The notes under the pieces: generated by a model
The model's input: only the letters and a program-made list of their open reading frames with translations
Database searches by the model: none
What the model was told of the DNA's origin: nothing
Program-made: the position numbers and the translations under genes
Shown: positions 49,260-63,014 of the stretch, one piece after another
Position numbering within the stretch: position 1 is the first letter of the stretch
How the letters are laid out: every line of letters starts with the position of its first letter
Assembly (NCBI GenBank): GCA_039105265.1
Contig: JAPFFF010000083.1
Location: 62,001-126,000 of the forward strand
Direction of reading: 5' to 3'
DNA: 64,000 nt
Origin: Tritrichomonas musculus
Lineage: Eukaryota; Parabasalia; Tritrichomonadida; Tritrichomonadidae

Positions 49260-51093
49260 AATTAAAAACGATTTCGAAATTAAGTAAAATCAGTAAAAAT
49301 TAAAGCTTAATCTCAGTTATTCTTATTCTAACATTTCTCACAAATGAACAGAGTTAAATAAAACACAAATCTCAAACACTTTTGTAAGATAATTAAAAAC
49401 GATTTCGAAATTAAGTAAAATCAATAAAGATTAAATCGCAATATCAATTATTCTTATTCAAACGTTTCTCACAAGTGAACAGAGTTAAATAAAACACAAA
49501 TCTCAAACACTTTTGTAAGATAATTAAAAACGATTTCGAAATTAAGTAAAATCAATAAAGATTAAATCGCAATATCAATTATTCTTATTCAAACGTTTCT
49601 CACAAGTGAACAGAGTTAAATAAAACACAAATCTCAAACACTTTTGTAAGATAATTAAAAACGATTTCGAAATTAAGTAAAATCAGTAAAAATTAAATCG
49701 CAATATCAATTATTCCTATTCAAACGTTTCTCACAAGTGAACAGAGTTAAATAAAACACAAATCTCAAACACTTTTGTAAGATAATTATAAACGATTTCG
49801 AAATTAAGTAAAATCAGTAAAAATTAAAGCTTAATCTCAATTATTCCTATTCAAACGTTTCTCACAAGTGAACAGAGTTAAATAAAACACAAATCTCAAA
49901 CACTTTTGTAAGATAATTATAAACGATTTCGAAATTAAGTAAAATCAATAAAGATTAAATCGCAATATCAATTATTCTTATTCAAACGTTTCTCACAAGT
50001 GAACAGAGTTAAATAAAACATAAATCTCAAACACTTTTGTAAGATAATTATAAACGATTTTGAAATTAAGTAAAATCAGTAAAAATTAAAGCTTAATCTC
50101 AATTATTCCTATTCAAACGTTTCTCACAAGTGAACAGAGTTAAATAAAACACAAATCTCAAACACTTTTGTAAGATAATTAAAAACGATTTCGAAATTAA
50201 GTAAAATCAATAAAGATTAAATCGCAATATCAATTATTCTTATTCAAACGTTTCTCACAAGTGAACAGAGTTAAATAAAACATAAATCTCAAACACTTTT
50301 GTAAGATAATTATAAACGATTTCGAAATTAAGTAAAATCAGTAAAAATTAAAGCTTAATCTCAATTATTCTTATTCAAACGTTTCTCACAAGTGAACAGA
50401 GTTAAATAAAACACAAATCTCAAACACTTTTGTAAGATAATTATAAACGATTTCGAAATTAAGTAAAATCAATAAAAATTAAAGCTTAATCTCAGTTATT
50501 CTTATTCAAACGTTTCTCACAAATGAACAGAGTTAAATAAAACACAAATCTCAAACACTTTTGTAAGATAATTAAAAACGATTTCGAAATTAAGTAAAAT
50601 CAGTAAAAATTAAAGCTTAATCTCAGTTATTCTTATTCAAACGTTTCTCACAAGTGAACAGAGTTAAATAAAACACAAATCTCAAACACTTTTGTAAGAT
50701 AATTAAAAACGATTTCGAAATTAAGTAAAATCAATAAAGATTAAATCGCAATATCAATTATTCTTATTCAAACGTTTCTCACAAGTGAACAGAGTTAAAT
50801 AAAACACAAATCTCAAACACTTTTGTAAGATAATTAAAAACGATTTCGAAATTAAGTAAAATCAATAAAGATTAAATCGCAATATCAATTATTCTTATTC
50901 AAACGTTTCTCACAAGTGAACAGAGTTAAATAAAACACAAATCTCAAACACTTTTGTAAGATAATTAAAAACGATTTCGAAATTAAGTAAAATCAGTAAA
51001 AATTAAATCGCAATATCAATTATTCCTATTCAAACGTTTCTCACAAGTGAACAGAGTTAAATAAAACACAAATCTCAAACACTTTTGTAAGAT
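49260..51093. repeat. 14-monomer segment, second copy of 36292-38125
   Basis: G-X, R, R, D, C, R-E, C (T16), R-E, S, N, G, R, R, D. It also overlaps the repeat shared with 52142-53713 (offset 2,751 bp, 21 monomers), so one stretch belongs to several nested duplications. Confidence 0.88.
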
Positions 51094-52141
51094 AATTAAA
51101 AACGATTTCGAAATTAAGTAAAATCAGTAAAAATTAAAGCTTAATCTCAATTATTCCTATTCAAACGTTTCTCACAAGTGAACAGAGTTAAATAAAACAC
51201 AAATCTCAAACACTTTTGTAAGATAATTATAAACGATTTCGAAATTAAGTAAAATCAGTAAAAATTAAAGCTTAATCTCAATTATTCCTATTCAAACGTT
51301 TCTCACAAGTGAACAGAGTTAAATAAAACACAAATCTCAAACACTTTTGTAAGATAATTATAAACGATTTCGAAATTAAGTAAAATCAGTAAAAATTAAA
51401 GCTTAATCTCAATTATTCCTATTCAAACGTTTCTCACAAGTGAACAGAGTTAAATAAAACACAAATCTCAAACACTTTTGTAAGATAATTATAAACGATT
51501 TCGAAATTAAGTAAAATCAGTAAAAATTAAAGCTTAATCTCAATTATTCCTATTCAAACGTTTCTCACAAGTGAACAGAGTTAAATAAAACACAAATCTC
51601 AAACACTTTTGTAAGATAATTATAAACGATTTCGAAATTAAGTAAAATCAATAAAGATTAAATCGCAATATCAATTATTCTTATTCAAACGTTTCTCACA
51701 AGTGAACAGAGTTAAATAAAACACAAATCTCAAACACTTTTGTAAGATAATTATAAACGATTTCGAAATTAAGTAAAATCAGTAAAAATTAAAGCTTAAT
51801 CTCAATTATTCCTATTCAAACGTTTCTCACAAGTGAACAGAGTTAAATAAAACACAAATCTCAAACACTTTTGTAAGATAATTATAAACGATTTCGAAAT
51901 TAAGTAAAATCAGTAAAAATTAAAGCTTAATCTCAATTATTCCTATTCAAACGTTTCTCACAAGTGAACAGAGTTAAATAAAACACAAATCTCAAACACT
52001 TTTGTAAGATAATTATAAACGATTTCGAAATTAAGTAAAATCAGTAAAAATTAAAGCTTAATCTCAATTATTCCTATTCAAACGTTTCTCACAAGTGAAC
52101 AGAGTTAAATAAAACACAAATCTCAAACACTTTTGTAAGAT
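51094..52141. repeat. C-rich-type stretch (seven C monomers around one R)
   Basis: Monomers 391-398 are C, C, C, C, R, C, C, C, the densest run of type C in the window. The R at 51618 lacks the E tag that the R in similar C runs carries (38519, 41401, 45986). It suggests local expansion by single-monomer duplication. Confidence 0.88.
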
Positions 52142-53713
52142 AATTAAAAACGATTTCGAAATTAAGTAAAATCAATAAAGATTAAATCGCAATATCAATT
52201 ATTCTTATTCAAACGTTTCTCACAAGTGAACAGAGTTAAATAAAACACAAATCTCAAACACTTTTGTAAGATAATTAAAAACGATTTCGAAATTAAGTAA
52301 AATCAATAAAGATTAAATCGCAATATCAATTATTCTTATTCAAACGTTTCTCACAAGTGAACAGAGTTAAATAAAACACAAATCTCAAACACTTTTGTAA
52401 GATAATTAAAAACGATTTCGAAATTAAGTAAAATCAGTAAAAATTAAATCGCAATATCAATTATTCCTATTCAAACGTTTCTCACAAGTGAACAGAGTTA
52501 AATAAAACACAAATCTCAAACACTTTTGTAAGATAATTATAAACGATTTCGAAATTAAGTAAAATCAGTAAAAATTAAAGCTTAATCTCAATTATTCCTA
52601 TTCAAACGTTTCTCACAAGTGAACAGAGTTAAATAAAACACAAATCTCAAACACTTTTGTAAGATAATTATAAACGATTTCGAAATTAAGTAAAATCAAT
52701 AAAGATTAAATCGCAATATCAATTATTCTTATTCAAACGTTTCTCACAAGTGAACAGAGTTAAATAAAACATAAATCTCAAACACTTTTGTAAGATAATT
52801 ATAAACGATTTCGAAATTAAGTAAAATCAGTAAAAATTAAAGCTTAATCTCAATTATTCCTATTCAAACGTTTCTCACAAGTGAACAGAGTTAAATAAAA
52901 CACAAATCTCAAACACTTTTGTAAGATAATTAAAAACGATTTCGAAATTAAGTAAAATCAATAAAGATTAAATCGCAATATCAATTATTCTTATTCAAAC
53001 GTTTCTCACAAGTGAACAGAGTTAAATAAAACATAAATCTCAAACACTTTTGTAAGATAATTATAAACGATTTCGAAATTAAGTAAAATCAGTAAAAATT
53101 AAAGCTTAATCTCAATTATTCTTATTCAAACGTTTCTCACAAGTGAACAGAGTTAAATAAAACACAAATCTCAAACACTTTTGTAAGATAATTATAAACG
53201 ATTTCGAAATTAAGTAAAATCAATAAAAATTAAAGCTTAATCTCAGTTATTCTTATTCAAACGTTTCTCACAAATGAACAGAGTTAAATAAAACACAAAT
53301 CTCAAACACTTTTGTAAGATAATTAAAAACGATTTCGAAATTAAGTAAAATCAGTAAAAATTAAAGCTTAATCTCAGTTATTCTTATTCAAACGTTTCTC
53401 ACAAGTGAACAGAGTTAAATAAAACACAAATCTCAAACACTTTTGTAAGATAATTAAAAACGATTTCGAAATTAAGTAAAATCAATAAAGATTAAATCGC
53501 AATATCAATTATTCTTATTCAAACGTTTCTCACAAGTGAACAGAGTTAAATAAAACACAAATCTCAAACACTTTTGTAAGATAATTAAAAACGATTTCGA
53601 AATTAAGTAAAATCAATAAAGATTAAATCGCAATATCAATTATTCTTATTCAAACGTTTCTCACAAGTGAACAGAGTTAAATAAAACACAAATCTCAAAC
53701 ACTTTTGTAAGAT
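52142..53713. repeat. 12-monomer segment, second copy of 49391-50962
   Basis: The order R, R, D, C, R-E, C, R-E, S, N, G, R, R matches 49391-50962 slot for slot at an offset of 2,751 bp. It lacks T16 at the equivalent C monomer (52797), so T16 did not pass through this copy. Confidence 0.88.
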
Positions 53714-53844
53714 AATTAAAAACGATTTCGAAATTAAGTAAAATCAGTAAAAATTAAAGCTTAATCTCAATTATTCCTATTCAAACGTTTCTCACAAGTG
53801 AACAGAGTTAAATAAAACACAAATCTCAAACACTTTTGTAAGAT

Positions 53845-55154
53845 AATTATAAACGATTTCGAAATTAAGTAAAATCAGTAAAAATTAAATCGCAATATCA
53901 ATTATTCCTATTCAAACGTTTCTCACAAGTGAACAGAGTTAAATAAAACACAAATCTCAAACACTTTTGTAAGATAATTATAAACGATTTCGAAATTAAG
54001 TAAAATCAGTAAAAATTAAAGCTTAATCTCAATTATTCCTATTCAAACGTTTCTCACAAGTGAACAGAGTTAAATAAAACACAAATCTCAAACACTTTTG
54101 TAAGATAATTATAAACGATTTCGAAATTAAGTAAAATCAATAAAGATTAAATCGCAATATCAATTATTCTTATTCAAACGTTTCTCACAAGTGAACAGAG
54201 TTAAATAAAACATAAATCTCAAACACTTTTGTAAGATAATTATAAACGATTTCGAAATTAAGTAAAATCAGTAAAAATTAAAGCTTAATCTCAATTATTC
54301 CTATTCAAACGTTTCTCACAAGTGAACAGAGTTAAATAAAACACAAATCTCAAACACTTTTGTAAGATAATTAAAAACGATTTCGAAATTAAGTAAAATC
54401 AGTAAAAATTAAAGCTTAATCTCAATTATTCCTATTCAAACGTTTCTCACAAGTGAACAGAGTTAAATAAAACACAAATCTCAAACACTTTTGTAAGATA
54501 ATTATAAACGATTTCGAAATTAAGTAAAATCAGTAAAAATTAAAGCTTAATCTCAATTATTCCTATTCAAACGTTTCTCACAAGTGAACAGAGTTAAATA
54601 AAACACAAATCTCAAACACTTTTGTAAGATAATTAAAAACGATTTCGAAATTAAGTAAAATCAGTAAAAATTAAAGCTTAATCTCAGTTATTCTTAATCT
54701 AACATTTCACACAAGTGAACAGAGTTAAATAAAACACAAATCTCAAACACTTTTGTAAGATAATTAAAAACGATTTCGAAATTAAGTAAAATCAATAAAG
54801 ATTAAATCGCAATATCAATTATTCTTATTCAAACGTTTCTCACAAGTGAACAGAGTTAAATAAAACACAAATCTCAAACACTTTTGTAAGATAAATGAAA
54901 AAGATTTCGAAATTAAGTAAAATCAGTAAAAATTAAAGCTTAATCTCAGTTATTCTTATTCAAACGTTTCTCACAAATGAACAGAGTTAAATAAAACACA
55001 AATCTCAAACACTTTTGTAAGATAATTATAAACGATTTCGAAATTAAGTAAAATCAGTAAAAATTAAAGCTTAATCTCAGTTATTCTTATTCTAACATTT
55101 CTCACAAATGAACAGAGTTAAATAAAACACAAATCTCAAACACTTTTGTAAGAT
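53845..55154. repeat. Third copy of the Y-R-V-X segment
   Basis: Monomers 412-421 are D, C, R-E, C, C, C, G-Y, R, G-V, G-X. From the C at 53976 onward they match 38388-39566 and 41270-42448 slot for slot. After the X monomer this copy goes to R (55155), not to C and S as the other copies do, so the copied segment ends there. Confidence 0.87.
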
Positions 55155-55547
55155 AATTAAAAACGATTTCGAAATTAAGTAAAATCAATAAAGATTAAAT
55201 CGCAATATCAATTATTCTTATTCAAACGTTTCTCACAAGTGAACAGAGTTAAATAAAACACAAATCTCAAACACTTTTGTAAGATAATTATAAACGATTT
55301 CGAAATTAAGTAAAATCAGTAAAAATTAAAGCTTAATCTCAGTTATTCTTATTCAAACGTTTCTCACAAGTGAACAGAGTTAAATAAAACACAAATCTCA
55401 AACACTTTTGTAAGATAATTAAAAACGATTTCGAAATTAAGTAAAATCAATAAAAATTAAAGCTTAATCTCAATTATTCTTATTCAAACGTTTCTCACAA
55501 GTGAACAGAGTTAAATAAAACACAAATCTCAAACACTTTTGTAAGAT

Positions 55548-55678
55548 AATTAAAAACGATTTCGAAATTAAGTAAAATCAGTAAAGATTAAAGCTTAATA
55601 TCAATTATTCTTATTCAAACGTTTCTCACAAATGAACAGAGTTAAATAAAACACAAATCTCAAACACTTTTGTAAGAT
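55548..55678. repeat. Hybrid monomer: G39, GCTTAATATC core, A85
   Basis: Site 39 is G as in R and Z, the core keeps GCTT as in S, but site 53 is A as in R. It shows that the GCTT part and site 53 can be separated, so switches occur within the 46-53 core. No identical copy was seen. Confidence 0.88.
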
Positions 55679-55940
55679 AATTATAAACGATTTCGAAATT
55701 AAGTAAAATCAATAAAAATTAAAGCTTAATCTCAGTTATTCTTATTCAAACGTTTCTCACAAATGAACAGAGTTAAATAAAACACAAATCTCAAACACTT
55801 TTGTAAGATAATTATAAACGATTTCGAAATTAAGTAAAATCAATAAAAATTAAAGCTTAATCTCAGTTATTCTTATTCAAACGTTTCTCACAAATGAACA
55901 GAGTTAAATAAAACACAAATCTCAAACACTTTTGTAAGAT

Positions 55941-56071
55941 AATTAAAAACGATTTCGAAATTAAGTAAAATCAGTAAAGATTAAATCGCAATATCAATTA
56001 TTCTTATTCAAACGTTTCTCACAAGTGAACAGAGTTAAATAAAACACAAATCTCAAACACTTTTGTAAGAT
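55941..56071. repeat. Hybrid monomer: R with G34
   Basis: This is R at sites 39, 46-53 and 57 but has G34 as in S, C, G and D. It fixes a switch point between 34 and 39. Only this copy of the combination was seen. Confidence 0.88.
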
Positions 56072-58429
56072 AATTAAAAACGATTTCGAAATTAAGTAAA
56101 ATCAATAAAGATTAAATCGCAATATCAATTATTCTTATTCAAACGTTTCTCACAAGTGAACAGAGTTAAATAAAACACAAATCTCAAACACTTTTGTAAG
56201 ATAATTAAAAACGATTTCGAAATTAAGTAAAATCAATAAAGATTAAATCGCAATATCAATTATTCTTATTCAAACGTTTCTCACAAGTGAACAGAGTTAA
56301 ATAAAACACAAATCTCAAACACTTTTGTAAGATAATTAAAAACGATTTCGAAATTAAGTAAAATCAATAAAAATTAAAGCTTAATCTCAGTTATTCTTAT
56401 TCAAACGTTTCTCACAAGTGAACAGAGTTAAATAAAACACAAATCTCAAACACTTTTGTAAGATAATTATAAACGATTTCGAAATTAAGTAAAATCAATA
56501 AAGATTAAATCGCAATATCAATTATTCTTATTCAAACGTTTCTCACAAGTGAACAGAGTTAAATAAAACATAAATCTCAAACACTTTTGTAAGATAATTA
56601 AAAACGATTTCGAAATTAAGTAAAATCAGTAAAAATTAAAGCTTAATCTCAATTATTCTTATTCAAACGTTTCTCACAAGTGAACAGAGTTAAATAAAAC
56701 ACAAATCTCAAACACTTTTGTAAGATAATTAAAAACGATTTCGAAATTAAGTAAAATCAATAAAGATTAAATCGCAATATCAATTATTCTTATTCAAACG
56801 TTTCTCACAAGTGAACAGAGTTAAATAAAACACAAATCTCAAACACTTTTGTAAGATAATTATAAACGATTTCGAAATTAAGTAAAATCAGTAAAAATTA
56901 AAGCTTAATCTCAATTATTCTTATTCAAACGTTTCTCACAAGTGAACAGAGTTAAATAAAACACAAATCTCAAACACTTTTGTAAGATAATTATAAACGA
57001 TTTCGAAATTAAGTAAAATCAATAAAAATTAAAGCTTAATCTCAGTTATTCTTATTCAAACGTTTCTCACAAATGAACAGAGTTAAATAAAACACAAATC
57101 TCAAACACTTTTGTAAGATAATTAAAAACGATTTCGAAATTAAGTAAAATCAGTAAAAATTAAAGCTTAATCTCAGTTATTCTTATTCAAACGTTTCTCA
57201 CAAGTGAACAGAGTTAAATAAAACACAAATCTCAAACACTTTTGTAAGATAATTAAAAACGATTTCGAAATTAAGTAAAATCAATAAAGATTAAATCGCA
57301 ATATCAATTATTCTTATTCAAACGTTTCTCACAAGTGAACAGAGTTAAATAAAACATAAATCTCAAACACTTTTGTAAGATAATTAAAAACGATTTCGAA
57401 ATTAAGTAAAATCAATAAAGATTAAATCGCAATATCAATTATTCTTATTCAAACGTTTCTCACAAGTGAACAGAGTTAAATAAAACACAAATCTCAAACA
57501 CTTTTGTAAGATAATTATAAACGATTTCGAAATTAAGTAAAATCAGTAAAAATTAAAGCTTAATCTCAGTTATTCTTATTCAAACGTTTCTCACAAATGA
57601 ACAGAGTTAAATAAAACACAAATCTCAAACACTTTTGTAAGATAATTAAAAACGATTTCGAAATTAAGTAAAATCAGTAAAAATTAAAGCTTAATCTCAG
57701 TTATTCTTATTCTAACATTTCTCACAAATGAACAGAGTTAAATAAAACACAAATCTCAAACACTTTTGTAAGATAATTATAAACGATTTCGAAATTAAGT
57801 AAAATCAATAAAGATTAAATCGCAATATCAATTATTCTTATTCAAACGTTTCTCACAAGTGAACAGAGTTAAATAAAACACAAATCTCAAACACTTTTGT
57901 AAGATAATTAAAAACGATTTCGAAATTAAGTAAAATCAGTAAAAATTAAAGCTTAATCTCAATTATTCCTATTCAAACGTTTCTCACAAGTGAACAGAGT
58001 TAAATAAAACACAAATCTCAAACACTTTTGTAAGATAATTAAAAACGATTTCGAAATTAAGTAAAATCAATAAAGATTAAATCGCAATATCAATTATTCT
58101 TATTCAAACGTTTCTCACAAGTGAACAGAGTTAAATAAAACATAAATCTCAAACACTTTTGTAAGATAATTAAAAACGATTTCGAAATTAAGTAAAATCA
58201 ATAAAGATTAAATCGCAATATCAATTATTCTTATTCAAACGTTTCTCACAAGTGAACAGAGTTAAATAAAATACACATCTCAAACACTTTTGTAAGATAA
58301 TTATAAACGATTTCGAAATTAAGTAAAATCAGTAAAAATTAAAGCTTAATCTCAATTATTCTTATTCAAACGTTTCTCACAAATGAACAGAGTTAAATAA
58401 AACACAAATCTCAAACACTTTTGTAAGAT

Positions 58430-60918
58430 AATTAAAAACGATTTCGAAATTAAGTAAAATCAGTAAAAATTAAAGCTTAATCTCAGTTATTCTTATTCAA
58501 ACGTTTCTCACAAGTGAACAGAGTTAAATAAAATACACATCTCAAACACTTTTGTAAGATAATTAAAAACGATTTCGAAATTAAGTAAAATCAATAAAGA
58601 TTAAATCGCAATATCAATTATTCTTATTCAAACGTTTCTCACAAGTGAACAGAGTTAAATAAAACACAAATCTCAAACACTTTTGTAAGATAATTAAAAA
58701 CGATTTCGAAATTAAGTAAAATCAATAAAAATTAAAGCTTAATCTCAGTTATTCTTATTCAAACGTTTCTCACAAATGAACAGAGTTAAATAAAACACAA
58801 ATCTCAAACACTTTTGTAAGATAATTAAAAACGATTTCGAAATTAAGTAAAATCAGTAAAGATTAAAGCGCAATATCAATTATTCTTATTCAAACGTTTC
58901 TCACAAGTGAACAGAGTTAAATAAAACACAAATCTCAAACACTTTTGTAAGATAATTATAAACGATTTCGAAATTAAGTAAAATCAATAAAAATTAAAGC
59001 TTAATCTCAGTTATTCTTATTCAAACGTTTCTCACAAATGAACAGAGTTAAATAAAACACAAATCTCAAACACTTTTGTAAGATAATTAAAAACGATTTC
59101 GAAATTAAGTAAAATCAATAAAAATTAAAGCTTAATCTCAGTTATTCTTATTCAAACGTTTCTCACAAATGAACAGAGTTAAATAAAACACAAATCTCAA
59201 ACACTTTTGTAAGATAATTAAAAACGATTTCGAAATTAAGTAAAATCAGTAAAAATTAAAGCTTAATCTCAGTTATTCTTATTCAAACGTTTCTCACAAG
59301 TGAACAGAGTTAAATAAAACACAAATCTCAAACACTTTTGTAAGATAATTAAAAACGATTTCGAAATTAAGTAAAATCAATAAAGATTAAATCGCAATAT
59401 CAATTATTCTTATTCAAACGTTTCTCACAAGTGAACAGAGTTAAATAAAACACAAATCTCAAACACTTTTGTAAGATAATTATAAACGATTTCGAAATTA
59501 AGTAAAATCAGTAAAAATTAAAGCTTAATCTCAGTTATTCTTATTCAAACGTTTCTCACAAATGAACAGAGTTAAATAAAACACAAATCTCAAACACTTT
59601 TGTAAGATAATTATAAACGATTTCGAAATTAAGTAAAATCAATAAAAATTAAAGCTTAATCTCAGTTATTCTTATTCAAACGTTTCTCACAAATGAACAG
59701 AGTTAAATAAAACACAAATCTCAAACACTTTTGTAAGATAATTAAAAACGATTTCGAAATTAAGTAAAATCAATAAAAATTAAAGCTTAATCTCAGTTAT
59801 TCTTATTCAAACGTTTCTCACAAATGAACAGAGTTAAATAAAACACAAATCTCAAACACTTTTGTAAGATAATTAAAAACGATTTCGAAATTAAGTAAAA
59901 TCAATAAAAATTAAAGCTTAATCTCAGTTATTCTTATTCAAACGTTTCTCACAAGTGAACAGAGTTAAATAAAACACAAATCTCAAACACTTTTGTAAGA
60001 TAATTAAAAACGATTTCGAAATTAAGTAAAATCAATAAAAATTAAAGCTTAATCTCAGTTATTCTTATTCAAACGTTTCTCACAAATGAACAGAGTTAAA
60101 TAAAACACAAATCTCAAACACTTTTGTAAGATAATTATAAACGATTTCGAAATTAAGTAAAATCAGTAAAAATTAAAGCTTAATCTCAGTTATTCTTATT
60201 CAAACGTTTCTCACAAATGAACAGAGTTAAATAAAACACAAATCTCAAACACTTTTGTAAGATAATTATAAACGATTTCGAAATTAAGTAAAATCAATAA
60301 AAATTAAAGCTTAATCTCAGTTATTCTTATTCAAACGTTTCTCACAAATGAACAGAGTTAAATAAAACACAAATCTCAAACACTTTTGTAAGATAATTAT
60401 AAACGATTTCGAAATTAAGTAAAATCAATAAAAATTAAAGCTTAATCTCAGTTATTCTTATTCAAACGTTTCTCACAAATGAACAGAGTTAAATAAAACA
60501 CAAATCTCAAACACTTTTGTAAGATAATTAAAAACGATTTCGAAATTAAGTAAAATCAGTAAAAATTAAAGCTTAATCTCAGTTATTCTTATTCAAACGT
60601 TTCTCACAAGTGAACAGAGTTAAATAAAACACAAATCTCAAACACTTTTGTAAGATAATTAAAAACGATTTCGAAATTAAGTAAAATCAATAAAGATTAA
60701 ATCGCAATATCAATTATTCTTATTCAAACGTTTCTCACAAGTGAACAGAGTTAAATAAAACACAAATCTCAAACACTTTTGTAAGATAATTATAAACGAT
60801 TTCGAAATTAAGTAAAATCAGTAAAAATTAAAGCTTAATCTCAGTTATTCTTATTCAAACGTTTCTCACAAATGAACAGAGTTAAATAAAACACAAATCT
60901 CAAACACTTTTGTAAGAT
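58430..60918. repeat. 19-monomer F/N block, copy 4
   Basis: G-F, R, N, Z (variant with C32 and G85), then three 5-monomer sub-repeats from 58954, 59609 and 60264. By type it matches copies 1 and 3 in all slots but the Z variant and, relative to those, A6 in the first monomer. It is about 24.6 kb from copy 3, the longest transfer seen in the window. Confidence 0.91.
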
Positions 60919-63014
60919 AATTATAAACGATTTCGAAATTAAGTAAAATCAGTAAAAATTAAAGCTTAATCTCAGTTATTCTTATTCTAACATTTCTCAC
61001 AAATGAACAGAGTTAAATAAAACACAAATCTCAAACACTTTTGTAAGATAATTAAAAACGATTTCGAAATTAAGTAAAATCAATAAAGATTAAATCGCAA
61101 TATCAATTATTCTTATTCAAACGTTTCTCACAAGTGAACAGAGTTAAATAAAACACAAATCTCAAACACTTTTGTAAGATAATTAAAAACGATTTCGAAA
61201 TTAAGTAAAATCAATAAAGATTAAATCGCAATATCAATTATTCTTATTCAAACGTTTCTCACAAGTGAACAGAGTTAAATAAAACACAAATCTCAAACAC
61301 TTTTGTAAGATAATTAAAAACGATTTCGAAATTAAGTAAAATCAGTAAAAATTAAATCGCAATATCAATTATTCCTATTCAAACGTTTCTCACAAGTGAA
61401 CAGAGTTAAATAAAACACAAATCTCAAACACTTTTGTAAGATAATTATAAACGATTTCGAAATTAAGTAAAATCAGTAAAAATTAAAGCTTAATCTCAAT
61501 TATTCCTATTCAAACGTTTCTCACAAGTGAACAGAGTTAAATAAAACACAAATCTCAAACACTTTTGTAAGATAATTAAAAACGATTTCGAAATTAAGTA
61601 AAATCAATAAAGATTAAATCGCAATATCAATTATTCTTATTCAAACGTTTCTCACAAGTGAACAGAGTTAAATAAAACATAAATCTCAAACACTTTTGTA
61701 AGATAATTATAAACGATTTCGAAATTAAGTAAAATCAGTAAAAATTAAAGCTTAATCTCAATTATTCCTATTCAAACGTTTCTCACAAGTGAACAGAGTT
61801 AAATAAAACACAAATCTCAAACACTTTTGTAAGATAATTAAAAACGATTTCGAAATTAAGTAAAATCAATAAAGATTAAATCGCAATATCAATTATTCTT
61901 ATTCAAACGTTTCTCACAAGTGAACAGAGTTAAATAAAACATAAATCTCAAACACTTTTGTAAGATAATTATAAACGATTTCGAAATTAAGTAAAATCAG
62001 TAAAAATTAAAGCTTAATCTCAATTATTCTTATTCAAACGTTTCTCACAAGTGAACAGAGTTAAATAAAACACAAATCTCAAACACTTTTGTAAGATAAT
62101 TATAAACGATTTCGAAATTAAGTAAAATCAATAAAAATTAAAGCTTAATCTCAGTTATTCTTATTCAAACGTTTCTCACAAATGAACAGAGTTAAATAAA
62201 ACACAAATCTCAAACACTTTTGTAAGATAATTAAAAACGATTTCGAAATTAAGTAAAATCAGTAAAAATTAAAGCTTAATCTCAGTTATTCTTATTCAAA
62301 CGTTTCTCACAAGTGAACAGAGTTAAATAAAACACAAATCTCAAACACTTTTGTAAGATAATTAAAAACGATTTCGAAATTAAGTAAAATCAATAAAGAT
62401 TAAATCGCAATATCAATTATTCTTATTCAAACGTTTCTCACAAGTGAACAGAGTTAAATAAAACACAAATCTCAAACACTTTTGTAAGATAATTAAAAAC
62501 GATTTCGAAATTAAGTAAAATCAGTAAAAATTAAATCGCAATATCAATTATTCCTATTCAAACGTTTCTCACAAGTGAACAGAGTTAAATAAAACACAAA
62601 TCTCAAACACTTTTGTAAGATAATTATAAACGATTTCGAAATTAAGTAAAATCAGTAAAAATTAAAGCTTAATCTCAATTATTCCTATTCAAACGTTTCT
62701 CACAAGTGAACAGAGTTAAATAAAACACAAATCTCAAACACTTTTGTAAGATAATTATAAACGATTTCGAAATTAAGTAAAATCAGTAAAAATTAAAGCT
62801 TAATCTCAATTATTCCTATTCAAACGTTTCTCACAAGTGAACAGAGTTAAATAAAACACAAATCTCAAACACTTTTGTAAGATAATTATAAACGATTTCG
62901 AAATTAAGTAAAATCAGTAAAAATTAAAGCTTAATCTCAATTATTCCTATTCAAACGTTTCTCACAAGTGAACAGAGTTAAATAAAACACAAATCTCAAA
63001 CACTTTTGTAAGAT
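60919..63014. repeat. 16-monomer link between two F/N blocks
   Basis: G-X, R, R, D, C, R-E, C, R-E, S, N, G, R, D, C, C, C. It resembles 36292-38125, which likewise follows an F/N block, so the order F/N block then X segment occurs twice. The distance from one F start to the next (58430 to 63015) is 4,585 bp, 35 monomers. Confidence 0.87.

Larger units (their letters stand above)
55155..58429. repeat. Irregular mosaic with several hybrid monomers, monomers 422-446
   Basis: The order is R, G, M, hybrid, N, N, hybrid, R, R, N, R-E, S, R, S, N, G, R-E, R, G, G-X, R, C, R-E, R-F, S (A85). I saw no long match to other parts of the window. It contains two one-off hybrids (55548 and 55941) and the only F tag on an R monomer (58168). 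It may be a boundary zone between more homogenised domains. Confidence 0.82.
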
